A DNA stretch of 64,000 bases. Source: Mya arenaria (taxonomy: Eukaryota; Mollusca; Bivalvia; Myida; Myidae). The stretch is taken from assembly GCF_026914265.1 (NCBI RefSeq), contig NC_069123.1, positions 54,285,473 through 54,349,472 of the forward strand, in the 5' to 3' direction. The notes under the pieces were generated by a model. That model made no database searches. It was not told the DNA's origin and worked only from the letters and a program-made list of their open reading frames with translations. Below, piece by piece: positions 10,954 to 24,400 of this stretch (position 1 is its first letter; every line of letters begins with the position of its first letter). The position numbers and the translations under genes are program-made.

Positions 10954-12402
10954 ATGTCGAGTCAGAGTCTATACAGCAGCATGGAGTTCTCCCTGCAGTC
11001 GGAGAGCTCCCTGGACGAGATGTTCGGTCTGTCGGCAGATGTGTATGCCGCTGACCTTGGGACGGAGGGAGGCATTCTTGATCTCGGCCTAAATGGGGGT
11101 CTTAAACCACATCAGCTTGACCAGCAGGCTGTCCAGGCATCACTGGAGGATTTCATTCTTCCAGAAACACCTGGAGGTATGTAGAATGTGATTATACCGG
11201 CTCTCTTATAGGTACATGTGCGCAGTTGAACTGGTTTACTCTGTCTTATTCGATGTGCGATCCAAAAGGTGACTTAAATGTTCGTATTTAAAAGATAAAT
11301 ATGAAATTGTACATTTTCTAAATGTTACCAAATGTGTTGCTGGTTTTAAATGCAAAGCTATAGTTTGATTTCTCTTTCAGATCTACTTGATGACTGGATG
11401 GAAACACTTGATATAACATCTCTTCTTGATACAAGCAATGCCCCTACAGTAACTCATTCATCAGCACCATTAGTTCAGCTCCCCAGTTTCAACAAACCAG
11501 TGGTCTCCCCAGCCACACGGATAGTTTCTTATACAACCAACAAAGATGATGACGAGCCGAAAAAAGAGGGCATGAAGATTGCTGCATTTGAATTACTCAA
11601 AGCACTTCTAACAGATAATCAAAAGCTCGTTCAAAGCAGTGAAGCAGAAATTGCTAAAGTTGAACCTGTCATGATGCCTGTACAAAGAGTATTCCTAGAA
11701 CCAGTTGAATCACCAGAAGCTGAAGTTCCAAATCTTGACTTCTCTGCATTCATAGAGGAAAATGTTTCTTTTGACATTAAAGATGAAAATGACGGTAATC
11801 AATCACACACCTCATTTCAAGATTTGCTTGAAATACAGCCTGTTATATCCTTTGACAATGGTGATGTTGCTGAATTTCAACCTGAATATGACAGTGCCTT
11901 AATTGCCAGTATTGAACCTTTGACAAATTTAGGCGTTTCTTACACTGCAAAGGTCTGCTCAGCAACCCCACCAATGTCACCTAAATCAGAAACATTTTCC
12001 GAGCCTTCATCTCCAGAGTACTCCAATGACATTAGCACTATTGACACCAGTTACCTTGATGACAGCAGCTGGTCTAGTTCAGTTAAAAGCAGTCAAGTGT
12101 ATGACCATGAGTTTACTAAAATTAAATCCAAAAAAAAGAAGTCAAGGTCAGATCCATATGATGCTGATTTTGATCATATTTCTGATAAAAAACTGCGAAA
12201 AAAACTGCGAAACAAGAATGCCGCCACTCGTTATCGTGTTAAGAAACGATCAGAGAAAGAAACACTTCAGGAACAGGAATTGCGTCTGTCTGACAAAAAT
12301 AAAGAAATGCGAGAAAAAGTAGAATCTTTGCAACGTGAAATAAAATACATGAAAGAACTCATGAGTGAAATAAACAAAGCTAAAAAGCAATCTAAATACT
12401 GA
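10954..12402 (+). CDS. ATF4: ATF4-type bZIP transcription factor
   Basis: Two coding exons, 10954-11176 and 11381-12402, join in phase (GGA G|AT CTA) to give 414 residues. The C-terminal 70 residues are a bZIP. The basic signature NKNAATRYRVKKR at residues 352-364 is nearly the human ATF4 signature NKTAATRYRQKKR, and a leucine/methionine heptad zipper runs to the end. The N-terminal part is acidic and rich in LLDDW- and SPEYS-type motifs, as expected of an activation domain. ATF4 is the main effector of the integrated stress response, a nuclear dimer acting on C/EBP-ATF sites. I chose ATG 10954 because no in-frame ATG precedes it after the 10888 acceptor. The two upstream frames imply translational control through eIF2. 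ATF5 is the nearest alternative. Confidence 0.92.
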
Positions 12403-12517
12403 AATTTGCGAACGTATTCATCCCAGGTTTTTGATCTTCAAGTGATTTTTTCTTGTGTACAAAATCATGATATTGATACTGCGACTCATTGTACATTTTC
12501 ATTGATAAAATTTGTAA

Positions 12518-12523
12518 AATAAA
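12518..12523 (+). promoter_or_regulatory. Likely ATF4 polyadenylation signal
   Basis: AATAAA lies about 115 nt after the ATF4 stop codon in AT-rich sequence. It is the first canonical signal downstream of the stop. Confidence 0.55.
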
Positions 12524-14080
12524 TGAATGTCCATGGTCAACTACCTTGTTTTGCCATAATATCGACCACCTATCCAAGATTGTGTGTAGAGAAATATTTT
12601 ATAATTTGTATTGTATTAATAGACCCAAGTTGTGTAAAAATAGCAGTTAAACTAGAAGAATGAGCTCTAATTGCCAAAATAGAGGATATTTGTTTTGTAC
12701 CAGAATGGTATGAAAACACTTGTGGTTTCTGGGTCAACTATTGATCTAATGTGGTATGAAATACTAAAATCTTGGTCCTATTTTTATTAAGTCGAGGGTT
12801 GTAAAAATATTAATGCTTGCCCAAATTTGAAAACAGATTATTATTTTTTGATCGTTATTTGAGAGCAATGGTAACATTGGTCATCTCAACATCTAGAACA
12901 ATGTCAAATATCAACACAAAATATAGTGTAGTGTCACTACTTTCATAAATTTGATGGTATTGATCCAGTCCAAGAAAATCGTCAGGTTTCTCAACATAAT
13001 TTTAGGACCAGTGTGTTTATGCAAATTATGACCAGTGTGTTTATGCATCATCCCGGTTAATAAACAAGGTCGTATCATTGTGAATGCGTGAGCATCTTAA
13101 TAACACACTTGTTAAAAACTGACTAAATGGAGATTTAGTGGTTGTTTCCTGATTGATGTATGTTTAGGTGTTGTCTAAAAAATGTGAATATGTCTGGCAA
13201 TCCAACAAGTCTAGATATGAGCCAGAACAATAAAATTCAATCCCGTTATGGGAGTTTCAATTATTATCCATTACACACTATCAATGAATGCTTTCTGTGA
13301 AAAAAGCAGAGGATTTAATAGATCTTGAACGGAATTGTATTGAAAACTGTCCAAAAGTTAAAATGTATGAATGAGATACCGTAGTTGGTGAATTGGGATA
13401 CCACTGTCTTGATGCAAACTGTTTTAACATAAATTTCATGTGTATGCACACAATTGCACTTCACTTCTTAAATCAGTTGGAGAGTTAATTTCAAGATGAT
13501 TTGTTATGTACTGCAGATGCAGTTTGCTAATTAATTGACACCGCTACAAAACACTATTTTTCAGTAAATGAGGTTGTGGTATGGATGGGTTATTTGACAT
13601 ACTGTAAGTCAATTGTAGTTTTCAGTCATATAAACAGCAGAGAACAAATTCATTTTAAGATTTTCTGTTGAAAACTAGAGTAGCCTGCTCTACTTGAACC
13701 TGACAATGCAGCTGTGTTATATTGCGTTAAAAGGCTCACAATTTTGGTTGATGCAACATTTTTTTCATGCATTATCCTGTTGACTCATTTGACTGACATG
13801 ATCAAAACCAAAAAAAGCTTACAATTGAGGCAAGATAAAAAGTTTGTTTATATAAGCAGATATCTTGGTGAAATTTGTGGCCAAGTAGATATAAATCCAA
13901 AATCATTTATTGAAATAGTAAACGTTTGGAACGACTATATGTATTTTTAGGTTCAAAGCTCTGTGCACCCGACCACAACAGTATTATTCCTTATGTCTTG
14001 CCTCAACAATACTTTATATATGAACTGCTTTCAAACTTCCTAAGAACATAGCTCTGTGGTATATTTCAATACAAAGAGTC
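12524..14080. other. Intergenic or 3' UTR sequence, nothing recognised
   Basis: AT-rich sequence without an exon, tRNA or clear repeat. A short duplication of gaccagtgtgtttatgca is visible near 13008-13047. The frame at 13714-13950 has no recognisable family and is treated as chance. Confidence 0.5.
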
Positions 14081-14082
14081 AA

Positions 14083-14805
14083 CAAGAGCTGTCACAGCAT
14101 GTTATGAATGGGACATTGACCTTTGAACAATGTCAGTTCATAAAAAAGGGAAAAAAAATGCAACGAAATGTCCATTATGTCTAACCAATATTGCTGGTGC
14201 ATTTGCAAGACCACTTGGCATTACGTTTGTGCCATAGGATTGAAACTCCTCTATCCTTTATGCGTAACAACAATACAGCGTGGGTCTATTGCCTTTATGT
14301 GTCAAATACATTAAAAAAAAAAATGCCTCTGAAAATAAAAAATACCAACAGGACACAACCAACTATTCTCGATGTCCTTATATGCAGCATTCCATAGTAA
14401 ATAAACACTAAGTGTGACCTTGACCTTAGATGTATGGACACGGGTCTTGCGACATGTCTACTTGGTATGTGAAACACACATGGCAAGTTATTTGAAAATT
14501 TGTCCATACATGAGAAAGTTACAGCCTGGACATGACCACCTATACACTAGCTATGTCCTATTTGCAGCATTTCTTACTGCATTCATACACTAAGTGTGAC
14601 CTTGACCTTTGAGGTAGGGATATGGGTCTTGCAGGCAACACATCCTCTATATATGCCAAACACAATCATGTGGCAAGCTATTTTAAAATCTGTCCTTAAC
14701 AAGAGAATGTTACAGCTGGGACAAAAGAAGTTGAGCCACACTAACGGATAGACAGATCGACAGACGGTGCGATTTTAATATTCCCACCTTCCGATGCATA
14801 TAAAC
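14083..14805 (+). repeat. Dispersed tandem-core element, copy B (about two monomers)
   Basis: Begins with aacaagagctgtcacag and ends with gacggtgcgattttaatatt, as copy A does. Inside, the aagtgtgacc marker appears at 14410 and 14592, giving a 182-bp monomer. The copy is more diverged than copy A. Confidence 0.8.
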
Positions 14806-15327
14806 ACGCCGGGTAATCATTGGAGCCATAACATTTTGTTATGTGTTGAAAATGCTCCAACATGTCTTCCGTTATAGTGCCAATAAGTGGAATATGGATG
14901 TAAACTGTGAGTATGGTTTCTTATTTTTCATTTTTAGAGGTTTATACGAGTAAATTTAAAAAATTGGAGAATGTAGTTCAACAGAGGAATGGCCATGAGT
15001 TGTTCTAAATGTAAAAGTTCTGAATAAAATTAATATCTAATTGTTTAGAACTTGCATAACTTGCTAGACTAGAAGTCCAGTCAATTTCAATCCATGTGAA
15101 GGAGAAAGTTTAAATCAACAGTTCATATTTTATGCCAAAAAAGTAATCGATTCATCTTCATAAAAAGCCACATACCATTATTATTTAAAACATATAACCA
15201 TTAGTCCAACATCAGAGAGATGTAGGTTAATAAATATGTATAGTGCCTTGAAAATAATGACAAGATTTTCACACCATTTTGCATGAAAACATGTATTTCA
15301 CCAAGGTATTAAAATACAGATCGACCA
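14806..15327. other. Spacer downstream of COX10, nothing recognised
   Basis: AT-rich sequence between the repeat element and the COX10 3' end. No exon or repeat stands out. Confidence 0.5.
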
Positions 15328-15333
15328 TTTATT
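15328..15333 (-). promoter_or_regulatory. Likely COX10 polyadenylation signal
   Basis: TTTATT on the plus strand reads AATAAA on the minus strand, about 112 nt past the COX10 stop codon. Confidence 0.5.
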
Positions 15334-15444
15334 TTTCTAGTAAAAATTGAACAATGTACCATTTGCAGTCTACAATTCACTTTGTACAATGTTTTTAACC
15401 AATGCACTGTTCCCTGAAAACTAATTTGCCATGTTCACTATATA

Positions 15445-18400
15445 TCACAATGAAGGAACCAATGCAGATTGTGGATTTGTTGACTGAAGTTGCTCTGGTT
15501 TGTTCTCTCCTCTTTTCTTGCATGCAATCATTAACACCATAAGTATTGGTATATGAGCTAGAGTGAATCTAAACAGTTTTCTTGAAGAGTTACTGTCCCC
15601 TTTTCTGTAGAAGTTCCATGCCAGGTATGACATGTACACATTCAGGGGCAGTGAATATGCCACAAAGGTCCATGTGGTGAGATCTACAAGCGGGGCAACC
15701 CCACAAAGTCCAATCATTCCAATGCTGTGACGTAGAGCAACTCGCTTGCACATGTCTGGTCTCACCACGCTCGACATGCGGTAGCCCCCACGGGAGTAGT
15801 CTGGACGGAGGTTCCAGGACAGAGAGTTGAAGTGGGGGAACTGCCATGCATAGAGAATTGCTGCCAGCAACCATGCTCCTGAACATATAGTAGTAAACAG
15901 TTAAGTATTAAAAAATAAAACATATTATACTTTTTACTCTTGATAGCTTAAACTAAGTCCCTGTATCTTCAATTGGTTTATTAGTATTTATTCACTACTA
16001 GTAGTTGCAGAACTGTAGATTGAGAAATATAAACAATAAGAAGATTAAATGTCCTACACAAATTGTCATTATGAACATCAATGAAATATATGTACATAAA
16101 ATTAAGTGGACATCTAGAGCAAGTTTTATTCTTGGCCAAGTAACTACATGCATGACCAATACTTTAACAATATTACAACAACAAACAGATGAGTGAATAA
16201 AAGATTGTTCCATTGACAATCAATGCACCAATATCTTTAAAGTATGTTACTTTTAAACTTTGATAGGTCAAAAGTAAGTTTACAATATACATGAGACTGA
16301 AAAGATTTCAAGATCAAAATTTTGTTTGATGAGAACTCTCTATAAAACAGATTTCTTGTCATTTTCCTCCTTTCTATCTTTTCTTTATTTTTCAATATAA
16401 GACATTACCAAACATTGAACAAGGTCAAGTTTTAACTCAACTTTTGAGACATTTACTGATACCAGGATAAACAATGGGTCACGATGACCTGATTTATGAC
16501 CTTGTTGTCTCCTATCTCCACTACATAACTGGACATTTACCTGGCTCAAGGCCCCCAGTGCAGGCAGCCCAACCCATCATAGGTGGGATGGCACCAACCA
16601 CAGACCCAACCCATGTGTTTGCGATGCTGTACCGCTTCATGGGCGTGTACACCATAGTGTACAGCCCGAGGTTGAAAGCCCCCAGCGCAGCTGTTACAGG
16701 GTTTACCCCTGCAGCCAGGATTCCAACACCCATTGTACCAGTTATCACAGAAAACGTAGCAGCATGCAGGGGACTGCAATAAAAAATTACAACATTCTTT
16801 AGCTCTTACTGTCAGACAAATGTATAAAATGTTGTTTATAATTCATAGTTCTGTACACCAGTAAATACTTTCCAAATAATCTTACCTCAAATGACCCCTG
16901 ACAAGGACTCTGTTCTTTGTTCTGTTCATCTGCGCATCAAAGGGCACTTCAAAGAACTGGAAAAGAAAACAATCTATTCAATCCCTGTAATTCATCATTT
17001 TATGCAGTATATGAACACCAAATGTAGCACGGGCATTTTACTTTTCAGTTAAGTTTTTTGCTTTGAAGATTAAACATGAAATGTTTCAAACACAAGGAAG
17101 ACAGATATTTTATAGCAGTTACCGGTATGTTTTAACTCTTATGATCTGTGTGAATAGTTCTAGACCCTATTTGACATTTTTTTTTTTTTAACCAGGGGCA
17201 TAGCTTCCTATAGGCTGTGTAGGCCGCGGCCTACACAATTTTCAGTAAAACAATAATAAAAATGCCAAATCTGCAATAAAAACTTAATTAATATATCGGA
17301 AACCAGGTATTTCAAATCTATCTTTTTCCTTTTCACTAAAATACACATTCATACGACATGAATGTTACGTATATAATTTGTCGTAATTTGCATACCAGTA
17401 GTCTGCGCTTTGACGAGGTTTATTACATAAAACATTTATTTAAGGTAAAACATATTGATATCGTTACTCTCATTAATGTTTTTACAACAAAGAATTATAC
17501 GCTAAAACGCACCCAAGACCACCTAGCTAAAACGAAATCCCAAGGATGCATGCCCTCGTGCCCCCCACCCCTCCTCAGAGAGTGGCCTACACATATACGT
17601 TCGTCAAGCTACGCCCCTGATAACCAAATGTATTTTTGAGATAGTTTTACCAAAAGTATGCAAAAACTGCTTGTCAGTTTTTGTTTGCCAAAGTAGTGTC
17701 TAGTAAAATTATTTTATTCAACCTATGAAAACTACACCATTTAGTTTAAATAACAGTTACCTGATTGATGGAATTAGCTGAGCAGGATGTGAGGGCTGTC
17801 CCAGCAGTACACATAAGAAATGTGCTTAACATGAAAGGGTCAGGCGCCATGGCGTACCCAGCCATTGTGGTGATTACTACCAAACCTGCAATTATATACC
17901 GAAATCCACATAACTTATAACATACCATATGATACTCTAAAAAGCAATTATAACATCATGGCAATGGTATTGCTGCTAAACTACATAAGCCAAAAGCTGA
18001 ACAAAACAAAACTGAAAACAATAAACATACTAACCAATGACAATTATAAGTTATTTTGCAAAAAAAACCCTTATATTATAGAGAACATCATTCTCCATGG
18101 AGAAAATTAAAGGATATTCATACAATGTCATGAACATTCAATGCTGTCAGAATTTATCCCAAATGTACAACTAACAAAAAAGATCCTTTTCTTACCTGTC
18201 AGTCTGATTTTTGAAAGTTTCATGTAGTATTCAGGTAGCTTGTTGTAGTCCAGTTTCGTTTCCCGCCACAATACCTCAGTGATGGATTCAATATTTTGAG
18301 CTGGGTTTGTGTTATCCATTTCCAGTTCCTCCACGTAGTCAAGATTGATTTCCAAAGTCTCATCTCTGTCTTTAACGTTCACTTCTATTGGCTTACTTGA

Positions 18401-21400
18401 TGATTTGTTTATATCAACTGTCACCGAGCTCTTTTTAATATATAAAAACAAATCATCATCAAAAGTAGAGTCCTTATCAGTGGCTGAATTGGGAATTATG
18501 TCATTTTCCTGTTTGTCTACATAGAGCAGCTGTGGCTGTGTAATCTTGCTGCGGATGTTTTTAGGAACCCTGATGTTCAGCTGCTTTCTCTTTAATCTGG
18601 GTCTTTCCAAAGCTTGATTGTGAGAAGACCCATTATGTCCATGGTCACATTCATCAGTTAGAACTTTCGGTTTAGTTGCAAACTGAAAGATATAAATGAA
18701 AGGAACTAGAAACCTACTTTACAACAAGAATTCTATAAGCTACAAACCCCGATATCTGTTTTGTTATCATCATAACAGAACATACAGATATTGATATACT
18801 TATATATACGGTATCAGCTATCAGATCCAACAATAGCTGAGTGAATTATCATTTATAACTATCAACTCTCCAATCAACTCTAACTACTTTGTTAAAAATA
18901 TTCATGCAGAGGTCTGATTTCTGAATATTTCACATGTCAAATGTGTGAATATATAACCGGGCAAAATGGACAAACACCATCATTTATTTAAGTTTATATG
19001 TGTGCCATTCATTATGTGATAGTGGAACATTTAACGATTTTCTATACACATATTTTCTCTCAGTATACTGTAGATTCAGCAACATTTACACTAGATTGTT
19101 AACATTGTTTAAGTCTGCGAAACAAAAAAAATAAGCATAGGCCATTTGGGCCTATAACCTAAACAAATCCATAGGCCCGACACATAATTCATAGGCCCAA
19201 AAGAAAAATAACAAGTTTGACCACTTCATAGAGTATTTAATGCTATTCTCTTGTAAAAAGGACAACAAAGAAAACACATGGTCCTTGGCCATCTTTACAT
19301 CATCATCATCAGCATCTGAATCCTCTGAGTCAAAGCTGTCAATTGTTGTCCTCCGAAACATACATATTTATTATATTGGACGATTCAATGATTTCAGTAC
19401 CATATACCGTTCAAGTATGTAGGTTATTTTATAAAAAAATCTATCTATTGCTATTTGCTTTGGTGCAAGTCGAGGCTAAGCATCTTAGCAAATGCCAAAG
19501 ATACGAAACAAAACTACCATCTATTAAGTTATTACGGAATTTCCGTTAGCAAATCAGTGCACGGCATAGTGAAATCGGAACATGATGATGAGTTGTAGTG
19601 ATCGTGAAGGTCAATGCATCTGGAATATTGATTATTTAATATAGTACAAACAAACCATGATATCTACCAGTAATTGATGCGAAAGGTGACAATGAAATCA
19701 CCTGGTCAAATATGTGAAAGTTATTAAAATTATTTATTGTTCCACATGAAGTAGTTTAGCTGCAATAGATCAACTCTGTGTCCTTTTCACTTCAATGTCA
19801 GTCATTTGCCAGGTCACAGTTCATTATAGCCACCTACATGGCTTTCAGGAACACATTTAAATTATGTTTTGCAGCAAACAGAAGAATACAAACATGAAAA
19901 AATAACAGCTCTTATATTTAGATATGTGTCAAATTTCATACTATAACATTAAAATAGTGTTTGCAAACACATATTCGCGACTGGGCTTGATCAATGTTCA
20001 ATTCTAAACAATCACGAAAGTCACGAAAGTATGTGACAAAACGATTTTCTAAGTCGAGGCGCGGCAATTTTGATTAATTTATGTTTTCTGCATAAATAAA
20101 TTAATGTTTTTTAAAGACATGAAGTCTGTTCTGTACCTAATATCGCATTCCATCGCTGAAAATTGATCAACTGGTTCTGTTATCGGCTATTCCATCTTGA
20201 CGTCATCAAATGGCAGATAATTTAAACAAGAGGCCCAAAAGGGCCTATGCTCTACTGGCATGGCTTTTGTGGTCATATCAATCCAGAGCATGTATGTATG
20301 GGTAAAAGGCAACAGACATATAGTTTATGTTTTGTGTTTGGGTTACCTGAAAACGTAGCACGTTCAACATCTGAGCCCAGAAAGTATTGTAAGCAGATTA
20401 GTTGCATGAACTATTTTAATATGTGCCAAGTAAAAGTCATCTGACAAAAAAAAAAATGCTTTCAAAACTGTACTCATAGTAAAATTTTCTGTAGTTTTAA
20501 AAGTTAAAAAAAGTTGGTCAAAAGGTCAAAGTCAAGGGCATCCTAGGACAACATTGATCAATTTGAACAAACATTCACAATCAATTGTGCTGAGATGGAT
20601 GCACGAACACACAAAAAGATTTTTTCCAGATTTATGTTTACCAAACCTGTGAACCCTGGGTGTGGCCAGTAATGACACCAGGTGCATAACTTAAACATTC
20701 ACAATCAATTTTGTTAAGATGAATGCGCAAACTACAGAACTTAAAGCTAAAAAATGGCCTTTGGGCTTTCAACAAGAACAAGGCAGAGTAATTCACAAAA
20801 TCAACTGCAGAAGCAAAAAGCAAATTGTCTCTCAAAATCCTTGACTTGCAAATTGTCTCCCTTAATTCTAGACTTGAATTAACATATACATGTAAACTTG
20901 GCTGAAAATAGAATTCGCTCATGCAGACCTGGCTAAAAATAGAAAGCATTTCTTTAAAACTTTCATGGCCCATAATCTAGGCATTCATGGGCAGATCTTG
21001 CTGGTTTTCGAAAGGAACCAAGCTCTAATGGATATCTAGATACTGTACAAGTTTCATCGAGATATAATCAAAACTGAAGACTGTATCGTGTTCACAACCA
21101 ATTGTTTACACAATAGCATTTTTTTATACCATCAAGGGCCATAATCTAGGCATGCATGGGCGGATCTGGCTGATTTTCGAAAGGAACCGAGCTCTAATGG
21201 ATATCTAGATACTGTACAAGTTTCATCGAGATACAATCAAAACTGAAGACTGTATCGTGTTCACAAGCAATTGTTTACAGACGCACGGACGCACGGATGC
21301 ACATACTACGTACACATTACCATCGCATAAGCTCTTCTGGCCTTTGGCCAGTAGAGCTAAAAAACGGTTAAATGTATTTGAGAGTGTATACGGTGAAGCA

Positions 21401-24400
21401 TTGTAATGCAATCACACACTTTATGATTCATTTTTGTGGACACGAAAAAGAAAATCGATTATTTGTGAAATTAAGCAAGTATTCGTCCATAAAAAATGAT
21501 AGGCCTGCCGGGCGTACTCTCTGCCGATTTTGACAGGCCCGACGGATTTTTTATACGCCACGGGCATCGGGCGTGTGGCTTATTTCGCAGACTGTTATTT
21601 TGACATTTGATCTAGGGACCATCATTCTTTTTTATATCCCTTTTTATATGAACTTGACCTAGATTTTATAAACCCTCATTCTAGTCCAAATAATTGTACG
21701 TTGACGGATTTTTTTTAGATTTTTGATATACAGTATGGCAAATCCTTCACGTACAAATTGTTTAGTATCAAAAGTAAGTAGTTGTTCCGATCAGGATTCC
21801 GGGTTAAAGCATATAGCGTCTGTAAAATATCATAAAAACAAGAAATATTACCAGATAATGTTATTTTATATTAGTTGCGTACACAAAAAATAAATATCCA
21901 ACTTATAATTATGAGTTTGACGGCTTTTCTTCTTTTCATTCTGTCAAAACATAACGATATATACATGACGGGCACCTGCAAGGCTTCAGGGCACAGTTTT
22001 AAATCGCTCGGAACATTTCGGCCATGGCCGAGTTGTTACGATTGTATAACGAGGTCTACGCATTAAATGCTTGTTTAGTGCAAAATTATAGCATTTCACT
22101 TACATGGTAAAATATGAATATAACTCTTTATGATCAATTTCAACCATAAAATACTTCACTTAAAAGAATTTCAATATTTTTAAAACACCCCCGTTTTTTG
22201 CACATTCCCGTTTAGACGTTAGGGATTGGAAGAATCCCGTAAAACACGTCTATTATTTTAGACTAACCCTCATTCCAACCAAGTTTCATAAGGTTTCATT
22301 TAAAATGTCAATATAAAGAAAAGAATGGCCTCTAGAAATTAAACAATATTTGCTTGTGGACAAGTTATCAAACAAGACTATATGCTATAGACAAAATCAA
22401 TCTTGAATTCTTAGAAGCACACAAACATTCTGGCCCGAGTTTCATAAAGAAAAATAAATTGGATAAAATCTTTGGCAGGGTCTCAGATTTAAAAGATTTG
22501 AGTGAGTTTAAAATTGACCCAGATTTCATTTATAGTCTTTTTTTTTTTTAAAGATTTTGTTTAAAAATGTGCCAAGAGTGTATTCAGTTGTTGTTTTTTT
22601 CCATTATTTGGCAATGACCTTCTTTATGGTCAAACATGATGATCTATGACTAAACTTGCAAAGATTGATTTAGATTCTATGGGTAGAATTTCTGTAAGAA
22701 AATGTTGATGCTACAGTGCATTTTAAAATATTGACCATGCACAAGTTGCAGACAGGTGGAATAATTGCCTATTTTTTAACCAAGCGTCATATGGAACTTG
22801 AGGAAAATCATCTGTTTTAAACATTTCTGGTTTATCAGTATCTCACCAAGTAAGGCATTACTTTCTCTTATGAAGAGGCATCAGATAATACAATAACCAA
22901 GTTCTATCTTACACAATAAACAAGTTCTATCTTACAAGCAAGCACAATTCATTTCGGAAGTCTTATTCAACTATTACATAATGACTTTGTGCCATTGTTA
23001 TGCTTCTTTTGCATTGATTTACACTATGAATCTGATGTCAATGTTGACCCTAACAGTGATGTTAATTAACTTCTGCAACTGAATCTGGCAATGTCATTTT
23101 GAATTACATTAATGGTTGACAATGCTTTTTTTCTGTGAGCGCATCTGCAGCATTGTCTGTTTAATTGGTAATTTGCATTTACAGTCAGTCACATTATAGT
23201 AATCATTAGTTCTGGCTTCCATAACTTTAATGTAGCTATTCATTTTTTTATGTTTACTCAGACAACGCGAAAACTTTTTTTTTACAGGACATTGCGACAG
23301 GTAAACACTGAAAGTTTACCTGTCGCACCAAATTTTTACCTGTCGCAATGTTACAAACAGTATTCAGTTACATCAGCCTAAACCTTGATTTTCAGCCTCT
23401 TTTTTAAATAAGTTTTGTAATTCCCCATTATAACAGGTTTAGATCTTTTTGGTTAGATTTGTCCTACAGTACTATAATAAATTACAAAAAAAGCCAAACA
23501 TCATGTAAAAAAAATCAATATTCGAATCTTATAAATGTCATAATTTTTTCTTTCCTTGCCTCCCAAAAAACTCATATCTGGTTCGTCTACCCATGGAACT
23601 TGCTCTTTTAATTCATCTTTAAATTAAAGATACAGTACGGTTATAAAATGTAACAAATTGTACTACAAGTCAAACTCAGGCACAACATTTATGCAAAAAC
23701 GAAAGTAGAGTTCTTGTTATTGGCAATGTTAAATGGAGCGGAAAGAAAGTCAGCTCGGTATATTAATCATCATATTTAAATTAACACGATTGCCGGGAAC
23801 CACTTCGCCGAAAATAAATACATACGGAATTTTGTAATTTCCGAACATTTCCGTAAAATAAAAGTATTAGATTACGAGCTGAAATCGGAACCTTACGCAT
23901 TTTATCGGCTTTTACGGAAACATGTCAAAACAGGGTTTACAAATAGTGATACACGGATCAACACGCTGATTAATCATGATATAATAGTTAAAAAAAACTC
24001 TGAACATTTATTTAGAAACTGAAAGTAAATTTTCCGAAAATTAAACGGTGCTGACTTTAATTTTTCACCGGACATTGTGACCGACCAAAACAAAAGTTTC
24101 GTCGGTCAAAATGGAAATATACCGGACATGTCCGACTGTCAGACGGACATTAGCATTGTCTGGTTTACTACACATTAACACAGTTAAACACATACCAAAA
24201 GGTAATATGTAATGTGTTCTTGAGCTGAGTAATCATATGCATTAAAGTCATTGGCAACATCCAAGAAGATGGCCATTTTATTTAGTTTGACCAGCTTGAA
24301 AACAACCAAGAAGAAGTCTAGTCAACGTCACTGATCTGTCATCGTTTATCAGTGGTCTAATCATTTTTAACAGTTTAATTAGTGTTGTTGTTTTTTTCAA

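Larger units (their letters stand above)
9559..11054 (+). promoter_or_regulatory. uORF2 of ATF4, spliced, overlapping the CDS
   Basis: ATG at 9559 sits in an optimal context (caccATGG). The frame crosses an intron from the donor at 9564 (GC|GTAAGT) to an acceptor ending at 10888 (catttcag). It continues out of frame with ATF4 to TGA at 11052-11054, giving 56 codons (MAFPNVYLFLAIASYIGYTE at the start). It overlaps the ATF4 CDS by 101 nt. Vertebrate ATF4 uORF2 has 59 codons and also overlaps the CDS. By that precedent, initiation here would block ATF4 translation unless eIF2-alpha is phosphorylated. The splice is predicted, not observed. Confidence 0.65.

Noticed and set aside
22354-22551. 65-codon frame in COX10 intron 1
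   Set aside because: No recognisable family, strand opposite to COX10, ends in a poly-T tract; probably chance.
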